From positions 558,001 to 622,000 of the forward strand of contig NOWV01000005.1 in the NCBI GenBank assembly GCA_003344405.1: 64,000 nucleotides of DNA. The letters are read 5' to 3'. Within the stretch, counting starts at the first letter, position 1. Every line of letters begins with the position of its first letter. The notes beneath the pieces were generated by a model. It did no database searches. It saw only the letters and a program-made list of their open reading frames with translations, and had not been told where the DNA came from. The position numbers were made by a program, and so were the translations under genes. Positions 16,672 to 29,129 of this stretch are shown piece after piece. This stretch comes from Trichoplax sp. H2. Lineage: Eukaryota; Placozoa; Uniplacotomia; Trichoplacea.

Positions 16672-19123
16672 TATTTCCTCTAGTTCGTACGAAAATCTTA
16701 CGTATTACCCATCGATGGCAATGATAATGGAAGTTCAACATATGTAGACTTATTGAAATTTCTACTGGAATTTTGCTTATCTAGTAAATTCAAATGATAT
16801 TAAAGTTGTTAGAGCATTGGTATTAAGAGAATGGTAGGCAATTTTAATAATAACCGTTGATGCTACTACGATTGATGAGTTCGTTAACTAGTTTAATTAA
16901 TGTTGAAATTACAGATTACCTAAATTACTGTTCATTAGAATTTACTAACTGTTTGATTTAAATGAAAAAATTATTTTAGTTACCGGATATTCTAGATAGA
17001 ACGTAGAAATTGTAAAATAAAAATTTTCAGCTGTTATTGTAATAAGATAAGAATATTCTATCCAAGTAATGCATTTACATGATATACTAATTGTTTATCT
17101 ATACTAAATGACTACCAAATTTCATGTTAACATCACGACTTTTGTAAATTTTCTTCTTTTTATTTTATTATTTGTTATCACTTACATGGACTTCTAGATT
17201 TTACACGAAGTCCATGTCACTAGACATATCTGCATTCCACTATATGTATGTACAGTTTCAAGTAGAATCTGTATGAAATATTTTAGCTTTAGAGAGATAA
17301 TCAGCGGTTAACAGCTGCAATGTTCGGTCTTCCATAAATCATCATAGGAAATAGCGAAATCTGTCTTGGTCTGTTATTAAATATATCGTAAATGAAGGAT
17401 GGGCCCAATATTGTTACCAGTGGAATCATGCAGTATTACTTTCTTCAGTATTGCATTTATGTAATGTACTTAAACAGTTTCTTATCGGATACTAAGAACT
17501 TTTTGAGATTATGGCAAATAAATATCCATATTTCATAACAAAGTTAAGCTGATAACCTGTGATCAATTGAAAAGCTAAGAAAATTATTTACTTGAATTTA
17601 AAAGATGGTCATTAATTTATTTCCCTAATCAGTAACTAAGAAGGCCAATTTTGCATGCTTCTTCATACATCATTGCAGAACATTCCATTTTGTGCAGCCT
17701 GTCGCATTACATACTATATTACGAAAGTCTTTTTTTGAAAATGACTGTAGCCTCTATCTTCTCGGTATTAATCGATAAATATACTTAGCATATATATATA
17801 CTATTTATTATTAATAGTATAAATAGAAGTAGTTTGAATTGGACTTAGTTTAACAGATTGATACAGCAAAAAATTAACTGTACAATAAACAATGAATAGA
17901 CGATTCAAATTTTCCTGCTAGGCGTCTTTAATTAAAGCAGTGGGTGGGAAAATTCTAGTCAGGTATGAATTTATCAGGAATTGTTCAGCTAAGAGAACTG
18001 CTCCTGCATGCTGTAAAGTATAAAGTACTCTTACATTCTACAGCAAGTAGGAGTAGTTTTGTGATTGGTACAGTAGTTAGTGTTTTCGGTTTCTACTAGA
18101 CATATTTGTTGCCAGGAGCATGCTAAAGTTTGCGGATTTCCGAATCAACTTGCACTTATTAGAAGACCATCTATATAGGAACGAATGCTGTATCAGCAAT
18201 TTGGTACTATTACACAGACTTTATTTTAGGAGGCAACCTGTATAGGAATGTATGCTGTATATGCAACTTCGTATAACATTATTAACATATGGAGTTTTAT
18301 CGACGCATGATGAATTCAAGAAATGCATCTACTGTAGACTGCGGTATTAAACTCTAGCCAAGCATAGTAAATATTGGCCATTTAATAGATGCTCTTACAT
18401 TAATAGTGCGGTACGAGTATATACCACGGTGTAATTGCTGTATTCTCATCATTGCATGGATACTATCTACGTTTTAATATAGCGTCTCATACACAGCCCT
18501 ATGGACATATGACACCATATTATGACAGTACCCGAGAGCAATTTGCTGTTGTACTAATTATTTTATGATCATTTATTTATTTTAACCAAAGTACTCTACT
18601 TATAGACGACTCAATTGCTCTACGTACAGAAAGTAGATCATCTCAGGTTATAGCGTTGGATTTAGTGATTGCAATCATCCATATCATCTCGATCTTGGCC
18701 ACTCTAAAGTTTGTACGGTATCTTATACGACTAACAGATAGTCATACTTCGAAGTATTAACGTAGGCTAGGCGTTGATTACCGATTTGAGGAAAGTTAGT
18801 CAAATCTTTCAAAACCATCACAGTTTACCATATATCTATACCCAAATCTTACAAATTAAGGAGTTATTTCTCGTAGACGATCATCATACAGGTGATAACT
18901 GATCATATTATGAATGTAGGTTAGGTATTGATCACGAATTTGAGGAAAATAGATCAAATCTTTCAAGCAATCAAAGCTTATCAAATCTTACAAGTTGGCG
19001 GTTATTTCTTGTAGATTACCATCTAGGATATCAGCAATCGTGAAATAAGAAAAAGATCTTCATCCATTCATTCTCTATTACACTATTAGCACTTACTACA
19101 ATACTATCGTAAGTCTCATCGAG
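16671..19123. other. Intergenic region TMEM231 to GLOD5
   Basis: No gene is supported in these 2.45 kb. The last part holds a diverged two-copy tandem duplication (described separately). Near 18,176-18,270 there are also two related segments around ATAGGAACGAATGCTGTAT and ATAGGAATGTATGCTGTAT. Confidence 0.6.
18755..19015. repeat. Diverged two-copy tandem duplication, unit about 150 bases
   Basis: The segment from GTAGGCTAGGCGTTGATTAC (about 18761) recurs as GTAGGTTAGGTATTGATCAC (about 18916). Both continue with TTTGAGGAAA, TCAAATCTTTCAA, CAAATCTTACAA and GGTTATTTCT(T/C)GTAGA in the same order. It ends about 100 bases before GLOD5 and may sit in its promoter. Confidence 0.75.
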
Positions 19124-19501
19124 ATGATTAAAAGACTGGATCATCTGGTTCTAACGGTACGTGATGTACAAGCTACTTGTGCATTTTATACACGTTATTT
19201 ACAAATGGAACTAATAACATTTAAAGGTGATCGAAAGGCTTTAAAATTTGGCCAGCAAAAAATCAACTTGCATCAATATGGAAATGAATTCGAGCCGAAA
19301 GCTCACCATCCAACTCCTGGTAGTGGCGATTTATGTTTTATTACATCCGAGCCTATCAAATTAATACAAACCCGTTTAGAAAGCAAAGGTATTCGCCTAG
19401 AAGAAGGTCCTGTTCAAAGAACTGGAGCCAATGGACCTATTTTATCCATTTATTTTCGTGATCCTGATAGAAATTTATTAGAACTTTCTAACGAACTTTG
19501 A
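19124..19501 (+). CDS. GLOD5: Glyoxalase domain-containing protein 5 (VOC fold), intronless
   Basis: A small vicinal-oxygen-chelate protein of 125 residues; animal GLOD5 has no firmly assigned substrate. One uninterrupted frame opens with MIKRLDHLVLTVRDVQATCA, then YLQMELITFKGDRKALKFG, FEPKAHHPTPGSGDLCFIT and ends GPILSIYFRDPDRNLLELSN. This is a complete beta-alpha-beta-beta-beta pair as in GLOD5. Candidate metal ligands are His7, a His of the HHPTPG segment and the Glu of LLELSN. All other housekeeping genes here have many introns, so a single-exon gene stands out. An old retrocopy or a simple loss of introns would both fit. The first Met fits the family start, and no upstream exon is needed. 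Function beyond the fold is not asserted. Confidence 0.93.
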   Translation: MIKRLDHLVLTVRDVQATCAFYTRYLQMELITFKGDRKALKFGQQKINLHQYGNEFEPKAHHPTPGSGDLCFITSEPIKLIQTRLESKGIRLEEGPVQRTGANGPILSIYFRDPDRNLLELSNEL

Positions 19502-21499
19502 TTATTATAATATTGTTTTCATACAACTGTCGACTACCTATCTAGAATGCTCGAAACTGTAGAGTTTTGCCTATGGATGTAGTACAGCAGTTGTTCAAGA
19601 CTGGCAACTATAGTTCCCCAAAATCTAAGCTATTCCTTGTATCCATTCAATCTATTTAAAATCGTCTTTGGCTTCGTAAAGTATCGATACAAGATCACTT
19701 AGATAACTGCAACAAATCATTTCTACAAATTCTCTATCTGGTTAGCTGCCAAACTTAACTAGCTAGTGATTACACGATAATACCGTACTCCATCTTTCAT
19801 CTCTAGATTTTTTAAGACTAATGTTGTGTAACTAGCTCTATATAGAAATTATTAATTGTGTAAGCAAACAAAGCAAAACAATTTTATACTAGCATAGTAT
19901 TATTATCAATCAGGCAGCCATCGCTGCATACTCGTATGCTATGTTTATAATAACGCTGTTAGTGTACTCCATAGAAATCAGTTAATTGCATGGAGAGTAA
20001 GTTGGAGCACAAAATTTAAAAACTTATATTACTAATGTAGATGTTTATAATCAAATAATAATAATGCCAACAGCAATGATGTCTTTAAACTAATTAAGCT
20101 AAAAAGATTATTGCCATGAACAAGTTATATCATGTTCCGGAGATTTTCATGCATATTTAATCGAATGTTTTTTACCTTCATTGAGACTATTGTATTATTA
20201 ATTCGATAATAAGAATTAATCTGTAAAATAGGACTACGTATAATTATTAATTTAAGTTTTTCATAATAGTCATCTCTGGTAGTAGTCCTGGTACTCGTAA
20301 GGCTATCTATGAAGCAAAAAAACTCAAATTAGATCTACCTTGATCATCCATGCGAACATTAAAGTATAAATTTCTAGTTATATTTAATTATTGTAACTAT
20401 TTCTCACCCATATGATGTAGATTATATTCTAATAACCTGATTACATGATTAATGTTGATGTAATATCTATATAATAATGAGATATAGAACTCGCATAGTG
20501 ACAGTAAACATTCCTATTCTAACAATTCGCTAATATATACTAAATCCTTCGGGTTGCAAGTAAATGATCCTTTCTGAAATAAACTTTCCATCTTGTAGTT
20601 AGAATGTTTTAAATTGCTGTATTCTTACTACAATTTTACGCCTTAACTTTTATCCTTTTTTTACCATAGTAGTATCTTGCCTAGTTTTTAGTGTGATGAC
20701 GTACCACATGATATCCGTCAATTATTCATCTAATCATTTATCTTTCATATATAAGCTAATTTACGCCACTATGAATATCAGCATTATCAGCTAATAAACA
20801 CCTGGCTGACAGCCTATACCAATTGCTTTCTTTATCTAAGCCTGAATAGAGAACAATCCTAACGCTAACGGTCTTAAATCCTTGATCATGATATAATTGT
20901 TATTGTGACTGTCGTCAATGGCATCGGAATAAATAGTCGAAATTTGCATACGAGCTTGCAATCATGAAATGCTTGCGATGTAACATATCAAAGTATAACA
21001 ATCATCCATGATCAGCAACTATTATTAAAGCATAACACGTAAAGAGTAATATTATTCGATTCTGGCGGTAGTTATCAATTCATTACCATCAAAGGATATT
21101 AATATGTAAACTATTTAGAAAAATTTATCAAATTATAATAAATAAAAATATTTGGTATTGTAAGTAGTTGCTGGTGTTTAGACTACTTCTTATGCCTTAA
21201 TAAAAATTAATGACTACCGATATCCTAATCCTAGACTATTGGCAAAAAAGTAGCTAAGCCAGGGCAATCCGTAGTGAAGTCAGAAAATCTCTGACAGTAA
21301 TATGTACGGGCATCAATATAAATAATCTTTCGAATAACAATATTCTTTTTGTACTGAAAGAGATTGGGCTTAAACTTTGGCTATACCAAGATACCTGGTA
21401 GTGAAATCAAACGTGCTTCTTACATATTTCTACTATGTTGATTACCCGGTGCTGCAAAATCCTAATAACAAAAGTTATCTACTTTGCATATACTATGGC

Positions 21500-22040
21500 G
21501 GACCAGACGAAAATGGCCAAAGATCTGCCTTGTCAAGACAGCAATCAGCATAGCATGATTTAACGCATACACAATCCCAAAATAATCATACTACGATAGG
21601 TAGCTTTCATGCAACTAGAGTTTTTACAAGGTATCTCCGTTTGTATCCAAAAGGTGCTAATCTCTTATTATGGCATACTAAATTAAGGAAATTAATTAAG
21701 TTTTTGTGAAAAAATAACATGATTGAAGGGTTACATGATCCCTAAAATAATCACGGGACAATATTCAACTTTCTCACTCTTAAAGTTTGGCAAGATATCT
21801 TCCATTTGATCCCATGAAAGCGTCCATCTTTACATTTGATAAATTAAATTAATTTAACTATTGTGAAAAAGCATAACTTGATACTTATATGATCTCCAAA
21901 ATAATCATACCAGAATTCTTAACTTTTACGCAATGAAGAGTCTTACAAGGTACCTTACATTTGGGTCGGTAAAAAAAGTGTTTATCTTTTTAATAAATAT
22001 CGCATTAAATTAATTTGGCTTTTGTAAAATAAAAATATTT
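21500..22040. repeat. Decayed tandem array, unit about 155-165 bases, 3 copies
   Basis: The anchor AAAATAATCA occurs at 21578, 21744 and 21898 (spacings 166 and 154). After each anchor come the same landmarks in order: ATTC(A)ACTTT or TAGCTTTCATGCAA, TTACAAGGTA(T/C)C, a CATTTG segment, ATTAAATTAATT and TTTTTGTGAAAAA. Copies differ at many positions. Confidence 0.7.
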
Positions 22041-23009
22041 GCACTTTGGAAGCAACAATATCCGACATATTTGTTTCTTTAAACTATGAATGAAAAAAAC
22101 ATTTTTTTATTAGTTTAAATAACTTAGTATAGAATTTTTTAACTTTTCGCTAAGCAAAATATTTAAATCCTATTTTTTGGCTCTATGAACTTTATACAGT
22201 ATTTGTTTTTTACTGTTTATGTCTTAACTTGAATATTCTAAGGCTATTGTGACTTTGAAAACATGCAGTAACAAATTCAGGTAATGTTTTTCTATACTGG
22301 AAGTCCTCAATTAGCTTTGTTCTGAGACGCTATAATAACTTTAAATCGAGCTTTTGACATTGTTCATGTGTTAAATGGATCTTTTTAATTATTCGACTTC
22401 CATTTATAATCCGGATGAATTATCATTAGCAGCTACCGGTTATTAAAGTAACTATTAAGTAATTGTTTATAGCTCACTTTGCTTGAGCATATAGCTGTTT
22501 AAATAAATCAAAAGTTGACCTTTCTAATATATGGTCAACTTACAAAAAGGAAGTTTTAACAGGACTCATGCAGTAACACTCAGATGTAAATATTCAATTT
22601 TGAAGCATTTTATCATCAACTTGATTAACGACTCAAAGAAGAAGGTAAATTCATAGCTATCGTAGAATAAGGCTTTTTGGCTATAGAAATTGTCCATTTT
22701 TAAATTAATTTCTTACGTCATATTCCCAACTTTGATTTGTTAATGCCTTCCTAACAGTATAGCGATTGCTTCCTTTTTTACATGAACTATTTAACTTTAA
22801 CCTATTAAAGAAACATAACTAATACCAGTTTTGAATAAGTAAGTAATCTACTAAAGTAAAGGACTATCTGACGATATACTTTGACTCTTCTTCATTTATT
22901 TCAAAGATACATTTAAAAATTCAAACGTCAGCAACGGTCATCATTTCATTTGCTACACGATTAGCGAGTCCATTTTAATCAACGCAAATACTTTAATTCT
23001 TACTGCTAT

Positions 23010-23585
23010 CAAGACTGATAACACAAACGATAATCAAAATATGTAATAAAATATAAAAAGATCTTTTATGAAGTAAAACAACAAATGATGCAGTAAAAAA
23101 TACAAAGTAGTAAGTTATTAATCAGAATATAGACTCACTTTTACCTATATTATCAATACTGATTATACAAACGATAATCTAAATATGGAGCATAATGTGG
23201 TAAAAAAATATCCTCAATGAAGCGAAACAACAAATGACTGAATTACATAAATGTGTAGTACCGCAACAAATTATTAATCAAAATGGAGATTTGATTTTCT
23301 ATTTTCATCACCAATACTGATCATGCAAACGATAACTAATATCTAGTTTAAATACTTTATGAAAGAGATCTCATATAAAGTAAAATAACGAATGATAGAG
23401 TTAAAATAAATAAATATATGATAGTAACTTGCTAGTCAAAGTGGACACTCGATTTTCAACACTATACTACAGCTGATCACACAAATGATAGTAAAACAAC
23501 TAGTTAAAATATTGTATTAAGTGTCAGTGGAAAAATATAACTAACAAAATCAAAATAAATGCGTAGAATTAACTTGTAAGCTAAA
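23010..23585. repeat. Decayed tandem array, unit about 145-160 bases, about 4 copies
   Basis: CTGATAACACAAACGATAATC near 23010 returns as CTGATTATACAAACGATAATC (about 23160), CTGATCATGCAAACGATAACT (about 23317) and CTGATCACACAAATGATAGTA (about 23473). Each is followed by a GAAGTAAAACAACAAATGA-like block and an ATTTTCA stretch. Confidence 0.75.
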
Positions 23586-23849
23586 ATAGAGTCCTTAATG
23601 ACTATTCAATGTCTTTCCCACTCATTCAACCGTTACTATAATTATCTACGGGAGAAAATGCAATATTTCCAAGTTTAAATGTTCTAATTTAATTTCAATT
23701 TTGCCTCTCAAATAACCATTTGCATCCTTCAATTTTTTTAATAATTAAATTTGTCTGTTTCATCTAATTCTCTTGTCTTTGAAAAATGGTTTATTATGAA
23801 TAGTATAAAATCATACTGAACTTGATCACTTTATAGGTGCTAAATCTAG

Positions 23850-24795
23850 CCTACGATGTACCTATCGTATAGTATGAATTAAGTAGAGTATGCGATATAA
23901 AACTGAGGGCAAATCTGTCACAATCTAGTAATCTCGAACAAAGTATTACTTTTCCTTTTACTTAGTTTAACGATCATTACCAAAATTGAGGGAAAACTTG
24001 TCTCACTTTAGTAAATAATCGTGAACCCAATGCTATTCTTCCTTCTACTTACTACAATAATGATCAATGAGTACTCGATTGGTTAATACGGATTAAGTAT
24101 AGAACGAGGCACAAGTGGAGCTTGAAAGCTTCCTCTAGCGAGTAATCAGAAATTAACTGTTACCTCTTTCTCTATTTATTCATATTTATTTCTACAATGA
24201 TCAAGAAGTACTAAATTGTTCAATATAGATAAAGTACAGCATGCAATATTAATGGAGGATAAATCTGCTTCAAGTTAATTTTACTTTTATATTTTTACAG
24301 TAATAATGATTAATGAGTACTAGATTGCTTAATATAGATAAAGCATAGAACGAAGCATAAATGAATCGTGAACTAACTGTTACTTTTTCCTCTACGTATT
24401 CCAACAATGATCAAGAAGTAATAGGTCGTTCAACATCGATAAAGTAGAGTGTGCAGCATTAATGAAGTGTAAATCCGCCACAAGCTAGTAAATATTTATG
24501 AATCAAGTGTTATCTTTCCCTTCAACTTTTAATTAGATTGTTTAGTATAAATCAGGCGGAGCATATGACCTAAAGCAGAGCGGAAATCTGCTTCAAGCTA
24601 GTAAATTATTGTGAATTCAATATTACTTTATCTTCCACTTATGATTATGAATGAGTACAAGGTCATTCAATATAAATTAGGCCGCAGAAGGTATAAAAAT
24701 AGAGTGTAAATCTGCCTCAGACTAGTAAATAATTATGAATCAAATATTATTTTTCTTCTACTTTTTGCATTAATTATCAATGGGTACTAAAGCAT
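23850..24795. repeat. Decayed tandem array, monomer about 100-130 bases, alternating types
   Basis: Monomers start with GAGTACTAGATTG or AAGTACTAAATTGTTC at about 24075, 24207, 24316, 24417, 24535 and 24653, with more worn copies before. Landmarks are ATATAGATAAAGTA, TGTAAATCTGCCTCAAGCTAGTAA, GTGAAT(C)AA and a TTTC(C)TTCTAC stretch. Odd and even copies differ consistently (type A keeps AGATTG-TTAATA; type B keeps GTTCAATA and GTAGAGTATGC), which gives a dimer of about 210-240 bases. Confidence 0.75.
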
Positions 24796-27074
24796 TATTG
24801 TTATAATAATCTTTTTATACCCTTTTGTTTTTCAAATGAATTTAACTAAAATTGATCCTTGACTTCATGTCAATATGATTTAGAATCTGTTTATCACGAA
24901 TGAAAAAATCTACCCTAATTCAGTAGAAAATAATAATCAAAGCTAGAGAGGAAGAAAGGTTTCAGTTAATTTCTTCTATTTATTTGTTTACTTTAAATTG
25001 GCCTATTTTGATGCATGACTAGTTGAATGCACATCATTAATTAACAGTTTAAATATATCCAGATAGCAAGACTATGGCATTCCCAAAGATGCACTATGCC
25101 ATTACAAAGACTATATCGACGATACCATTAAATATATCACGGTCAAATTAATCATAAAACATCAATTGGATTAACAAGGACAATATGAGTAGAATCGAAA
25201 ATAATCTAGCCATTGATATCATTAGAGTTCGATATATTCTTGTCATTCCTGGTTTGTGAAGATATTAACAATTACTCTGATATGGAAAATATATCTTCCT
25301 TTATTATATTAATTTAACAACATGAATTCAAGCTTGAATGTGTTTTCATTTTCTGCGCGTTGTTTATTTCACTCAATGATTGGATTGGTTACGTGTTATG
25401 AATTTAATTCGAGCTAATTTCATAGGATAGACGCATATTAGCAGTAAACCTTCAATTAAAGATCTTAGGAGAAAATTTTCAAATAGTCGTAGAGTAGGCA
25501 AATTCCATCCCAATACCTTAGCAACACAAACAACAATTGGCTATTAGAATGGAGAGATTATTAAAGTTATGATAGAGATATTTTCTTCCTATTTGGTAGC
25601 TTTTTGACTAAAGTCACTGTAAAAATTAAAAAGAAAACTAGTCTCGATAAATTAGCTAGATCAAGCTCAAGCTATTACTGAATTCTATCCTAAATTATAT
25701 TATCCATCAATTGGTTTAGGTTCGTATTTTCATAGTTAAGACTTTTCTATTTTTGTACTCGCAACCATTTACTATTCTGATTTGATTATTATATAATGAG
25801 CAGATAGATCCTATAGCTAGCCTAGATTTCCATCCTAAATCCCACAATTGTTACAAAAAATTTATTTAAAACCGAATTTCATCATCATGTAATCATGTAC
25901 TTGGCTTTATAGAAATATTGCGCTGATAAAAGTGTGTACAAGAATTATTTTTAATTACTGCTGTCTCATATTTGCCTTACCACCTATTACGGTAATATTA
26001 TCGACAGTCGGCATTGATCAAGTTTTTTTCATGCCAATGATGATCTAATAGACTGTATTTTAGCAATGTCATAATTATGGATAAGAATATAGGCGGAAAT
26101 GACAGCAAGCATTATTCCCCAAATTGTCAAGAAGATAATTAGTTCTAAATGTGAATATTGTCACATCAATTTAATTCTACCCACTTGCAAGCTAGCAAAA
26201 ATTGATAGTATCTTTTCATTGCTGAAATCAAGTTATCCTCACCTATCATCTTTTTACTCATTTTATTGAGCATTAAACTGAGTACAATAGCTTTTGAAAT
26301 GATTGAATTTGATTTGAAATATTAATTTAGCTCTGACGTCATCGATGAAAAAGAACGAAAATAAAATTCCTGAAGAAATCATGTCAAAATGTAACAGCTT
26401 TTTGAATTACTGACACATTTTTACAGTTTATGGCATTGATTCTTTCATAAAATTACTGAGAAATGGAGTTAAACATATACCATTATTACGATAAACTTTG
26501 TACACTTTTAAACTACTATGATATGGATTTAACTTATTCTCATACATGGATATCAAATCTCAGCCAAATATAATGTACTATTATTATAATTTTATAAAGG
26601 TGAATATTGAGCGAGCTATTATAGGAAAGGATAAATTAATTTTTTCTTTATTCTATTAGTTGAGATATATTAATTTGTAATGTCAAAAAGAAAAATTTGA
26701 GTAGATGTTATAATGTTAAAGAATCTAAAAAATAAGGCACAATATTTATTAATTTACCATTCTCTATCTTACCAATGTGTGATTAGATGATATTTTTTCA
26801 AGACATGGGCTATATTCTCAATTGTGTCAGTAATATTTTTGTTCAGTTTTGATTCTTTCTAGGTGAGTCAATTTTTATTTTCTATCAGAATATCATACGT
26901 ATAATCTGTTCATTTAAGACTCGTCTAAAAGATTGATATAAATCACTGTTAACATAGTCATAATTACGATATCCAAAATGATTTTATAATATAATCTTAA
27001 TTGAAATATTATCTGATAAATATAACCGCGTGGAAGATACTGACATAAAGAAGTACAAAAAGGCTTTTAATAAT

Positions 27075-28645
27075 CTTATAGAAAGTACTTCTTGATCATA
27101 CTGATTAAGGGCTAAATTATTCTTGAGCTTCACCCCTTTTGATGATAGGAATAGTGTTATAGAAAGTATTTTTGACCATATTGATGATGACTAAATCTAT
27201 AATTTTTATGGGTTTTTTATAACACTAATACTTCCTCCTATGAAAAGGATTCCTTAACCTTACTGATTATGACCTAGTGATCTGCATGTATATGTTTTAT
27301 GCGCTTTTCATGACATTAACAGTATTATAAAAAGTATTCCTTGACCATACTGATTATGATTGAATGATTCGTAAGTTTTACGCACTTTTGATGATATCGA
27401 TAGTTCTAAAGAACGTATTTCTTGACTATCCTGATTATAATTAGATCATACGGAAATTTTATGCATTTTTAATGGCACTAATCCTGTTATAAAAAGTATT
27501 TCACGATTATGCGGATTATGACTAAACGATTTGTATCTTTAATACAATTTTGATGGCTCTGCTAAAGCTGTAAAAAGTACCTCTTGATCATATCGATTAT
27601 AACTAAATAATTTGGAGCTTTGTGGACCTTCGATGATACGAATAATGTTCTAAATAGTATTCTATGATCATGCTGACTATAAGTAAATGACCTAAAAGTT
27701 TTACGCGTTTTTGGCGATACTAATAGAGTTATAAAAAGCATTCTTAATTATGCTCATGATGAGTTCACAATTTGGAAGCTTTGTGCACCTTTGACACTAA
27801 TAATATTAAAAAAGTATTTCTTGATTGTGCAGACTATAGCTAAATGGCCTAAAAATTTTATGCACTTTTTGATGATTCTAATAGTATTATAAAAAAAATT
27901 TCTTGATCATACTGATGATGAGTTCATAATTTGGAAGCTTTGTGCGACTTTAACGACACTAATAATGTTATAAATAATACTTCTTAACTATGTAGATTAT
28001 AATTAAATGACTTAAATTTTTTATTCGCTTTTGACGTACTAGAAGTATTACAAAAAGTATTTCATGATTATGCCGATAAAACTAAATAATTTGCATCTTT
28101 GCATGCTATAAAAAGTATTTCTTGATCATATAAAATAGAACTAAATAACCTCAAAGTTTTATGCGCTTTTGGTGATCCTAAGAGTAATATAAAAAGTATT
28201 TCGTAATTATATCAAATACGACTAAATGATTTGCACCTTTCATATGTTTTTGATGACATTACCAATGCTTTTAAAAGCACTTTTCTTGACCATAGTGATT
28301 ATGACTAAATAATTTGGAAGCTTTTTGTGCCTTTGATGATGCGAATAATGTTTAATTAGTATTTCTTGACTTCAATGACTATGACGAAGTGACCCGTAAA
28401 TTTTATGCGCTTTCGATAACACCAGTACTATATAAAACCTTTCCTTGATCATGCCGTTGGTGAATTTATAATTCGAAGCTTTATGCACTATTGGTGACAC
28501 TAATAATTTTATAGATAATATTTCTTGATTACGTTAACTACGACGAAATGACTCATAAGTTTTATTTGCTTTTGTTGACACTAATCGTGTTCTAAAAAGT
28601 ATTTCTTGGTCACGTTAATCATAACTAAATCATGAAATCTGTAAG
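27075..28645. repeat. Satellite-like array, 80-83 base monomers, about 20 copies, dimeric order
   Basis: Each monomer reads roughly AAAAGTATTTCTTGATCATA, CTGATTATGACTAAAT, a variable block, TTTTGATGACACTAATA and GTGTTATAA. Starts are near 27081, 27162, 27242, 27330, 27412, 27493, 27574, 27655, 27735, 27810, 27893, 27975 and so on to 28645. The variable block has two forms. Form A is AATTTGGAAGCTTTGTGCAC. Form B is GACCTAAAAGTTTTATGCGC. From about 27574 to 28190 they alternate A-B-A-B, giving a dimer of about 160-165 bases. No long reading frame runs through the array. Confidence 0.85.
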
Positions 28646-29129
28646 TATAATCTAATGAGCTTATTAAATCATTATTGCCAAAATATAAGAAAGTGATATT
28701 TGCAGGTATATTTACCACTTATTCGATTTTAATTTACATTTAGAAATACTAAATTATTGGAGTTCGAGTTTGGTTTTATTTATTCCTTAATAATTATAAC
28801 ATTTAATGAGAGCTTAGCAATCCTTATTACGGTATACGCACATAAAAGCAAATAGATTTTATGCTTCCTCTATCGTTTCATTGACTCATGTCTGATGAAC
28901 AATAAATGAGTAAATCACGGACAAAGGTATTGCACTAGCTAGAAGATACATTAAATCAAAGTTCATTCTAGTTGATACATCTTTTCCAAGTTCGAGTTAA
29001 AAGAATACGTCACAATGACGGTGATGGACAACAATAATCCTGATAAATAGGGCTGCAGATTTTTGAAGATTTCTTGATGAAGTTATCAATGATTAATTTT
29101 AGCAGTAGAAAAGAAAACAAACAGAATGA

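Noticed and set aside
27075-28645. Tandem array as a repeat-protein coding region
   Set aside because: Stops occur in all frames of nearly every monomer, and monomer lengths vary by numbers that are not multiples of three.
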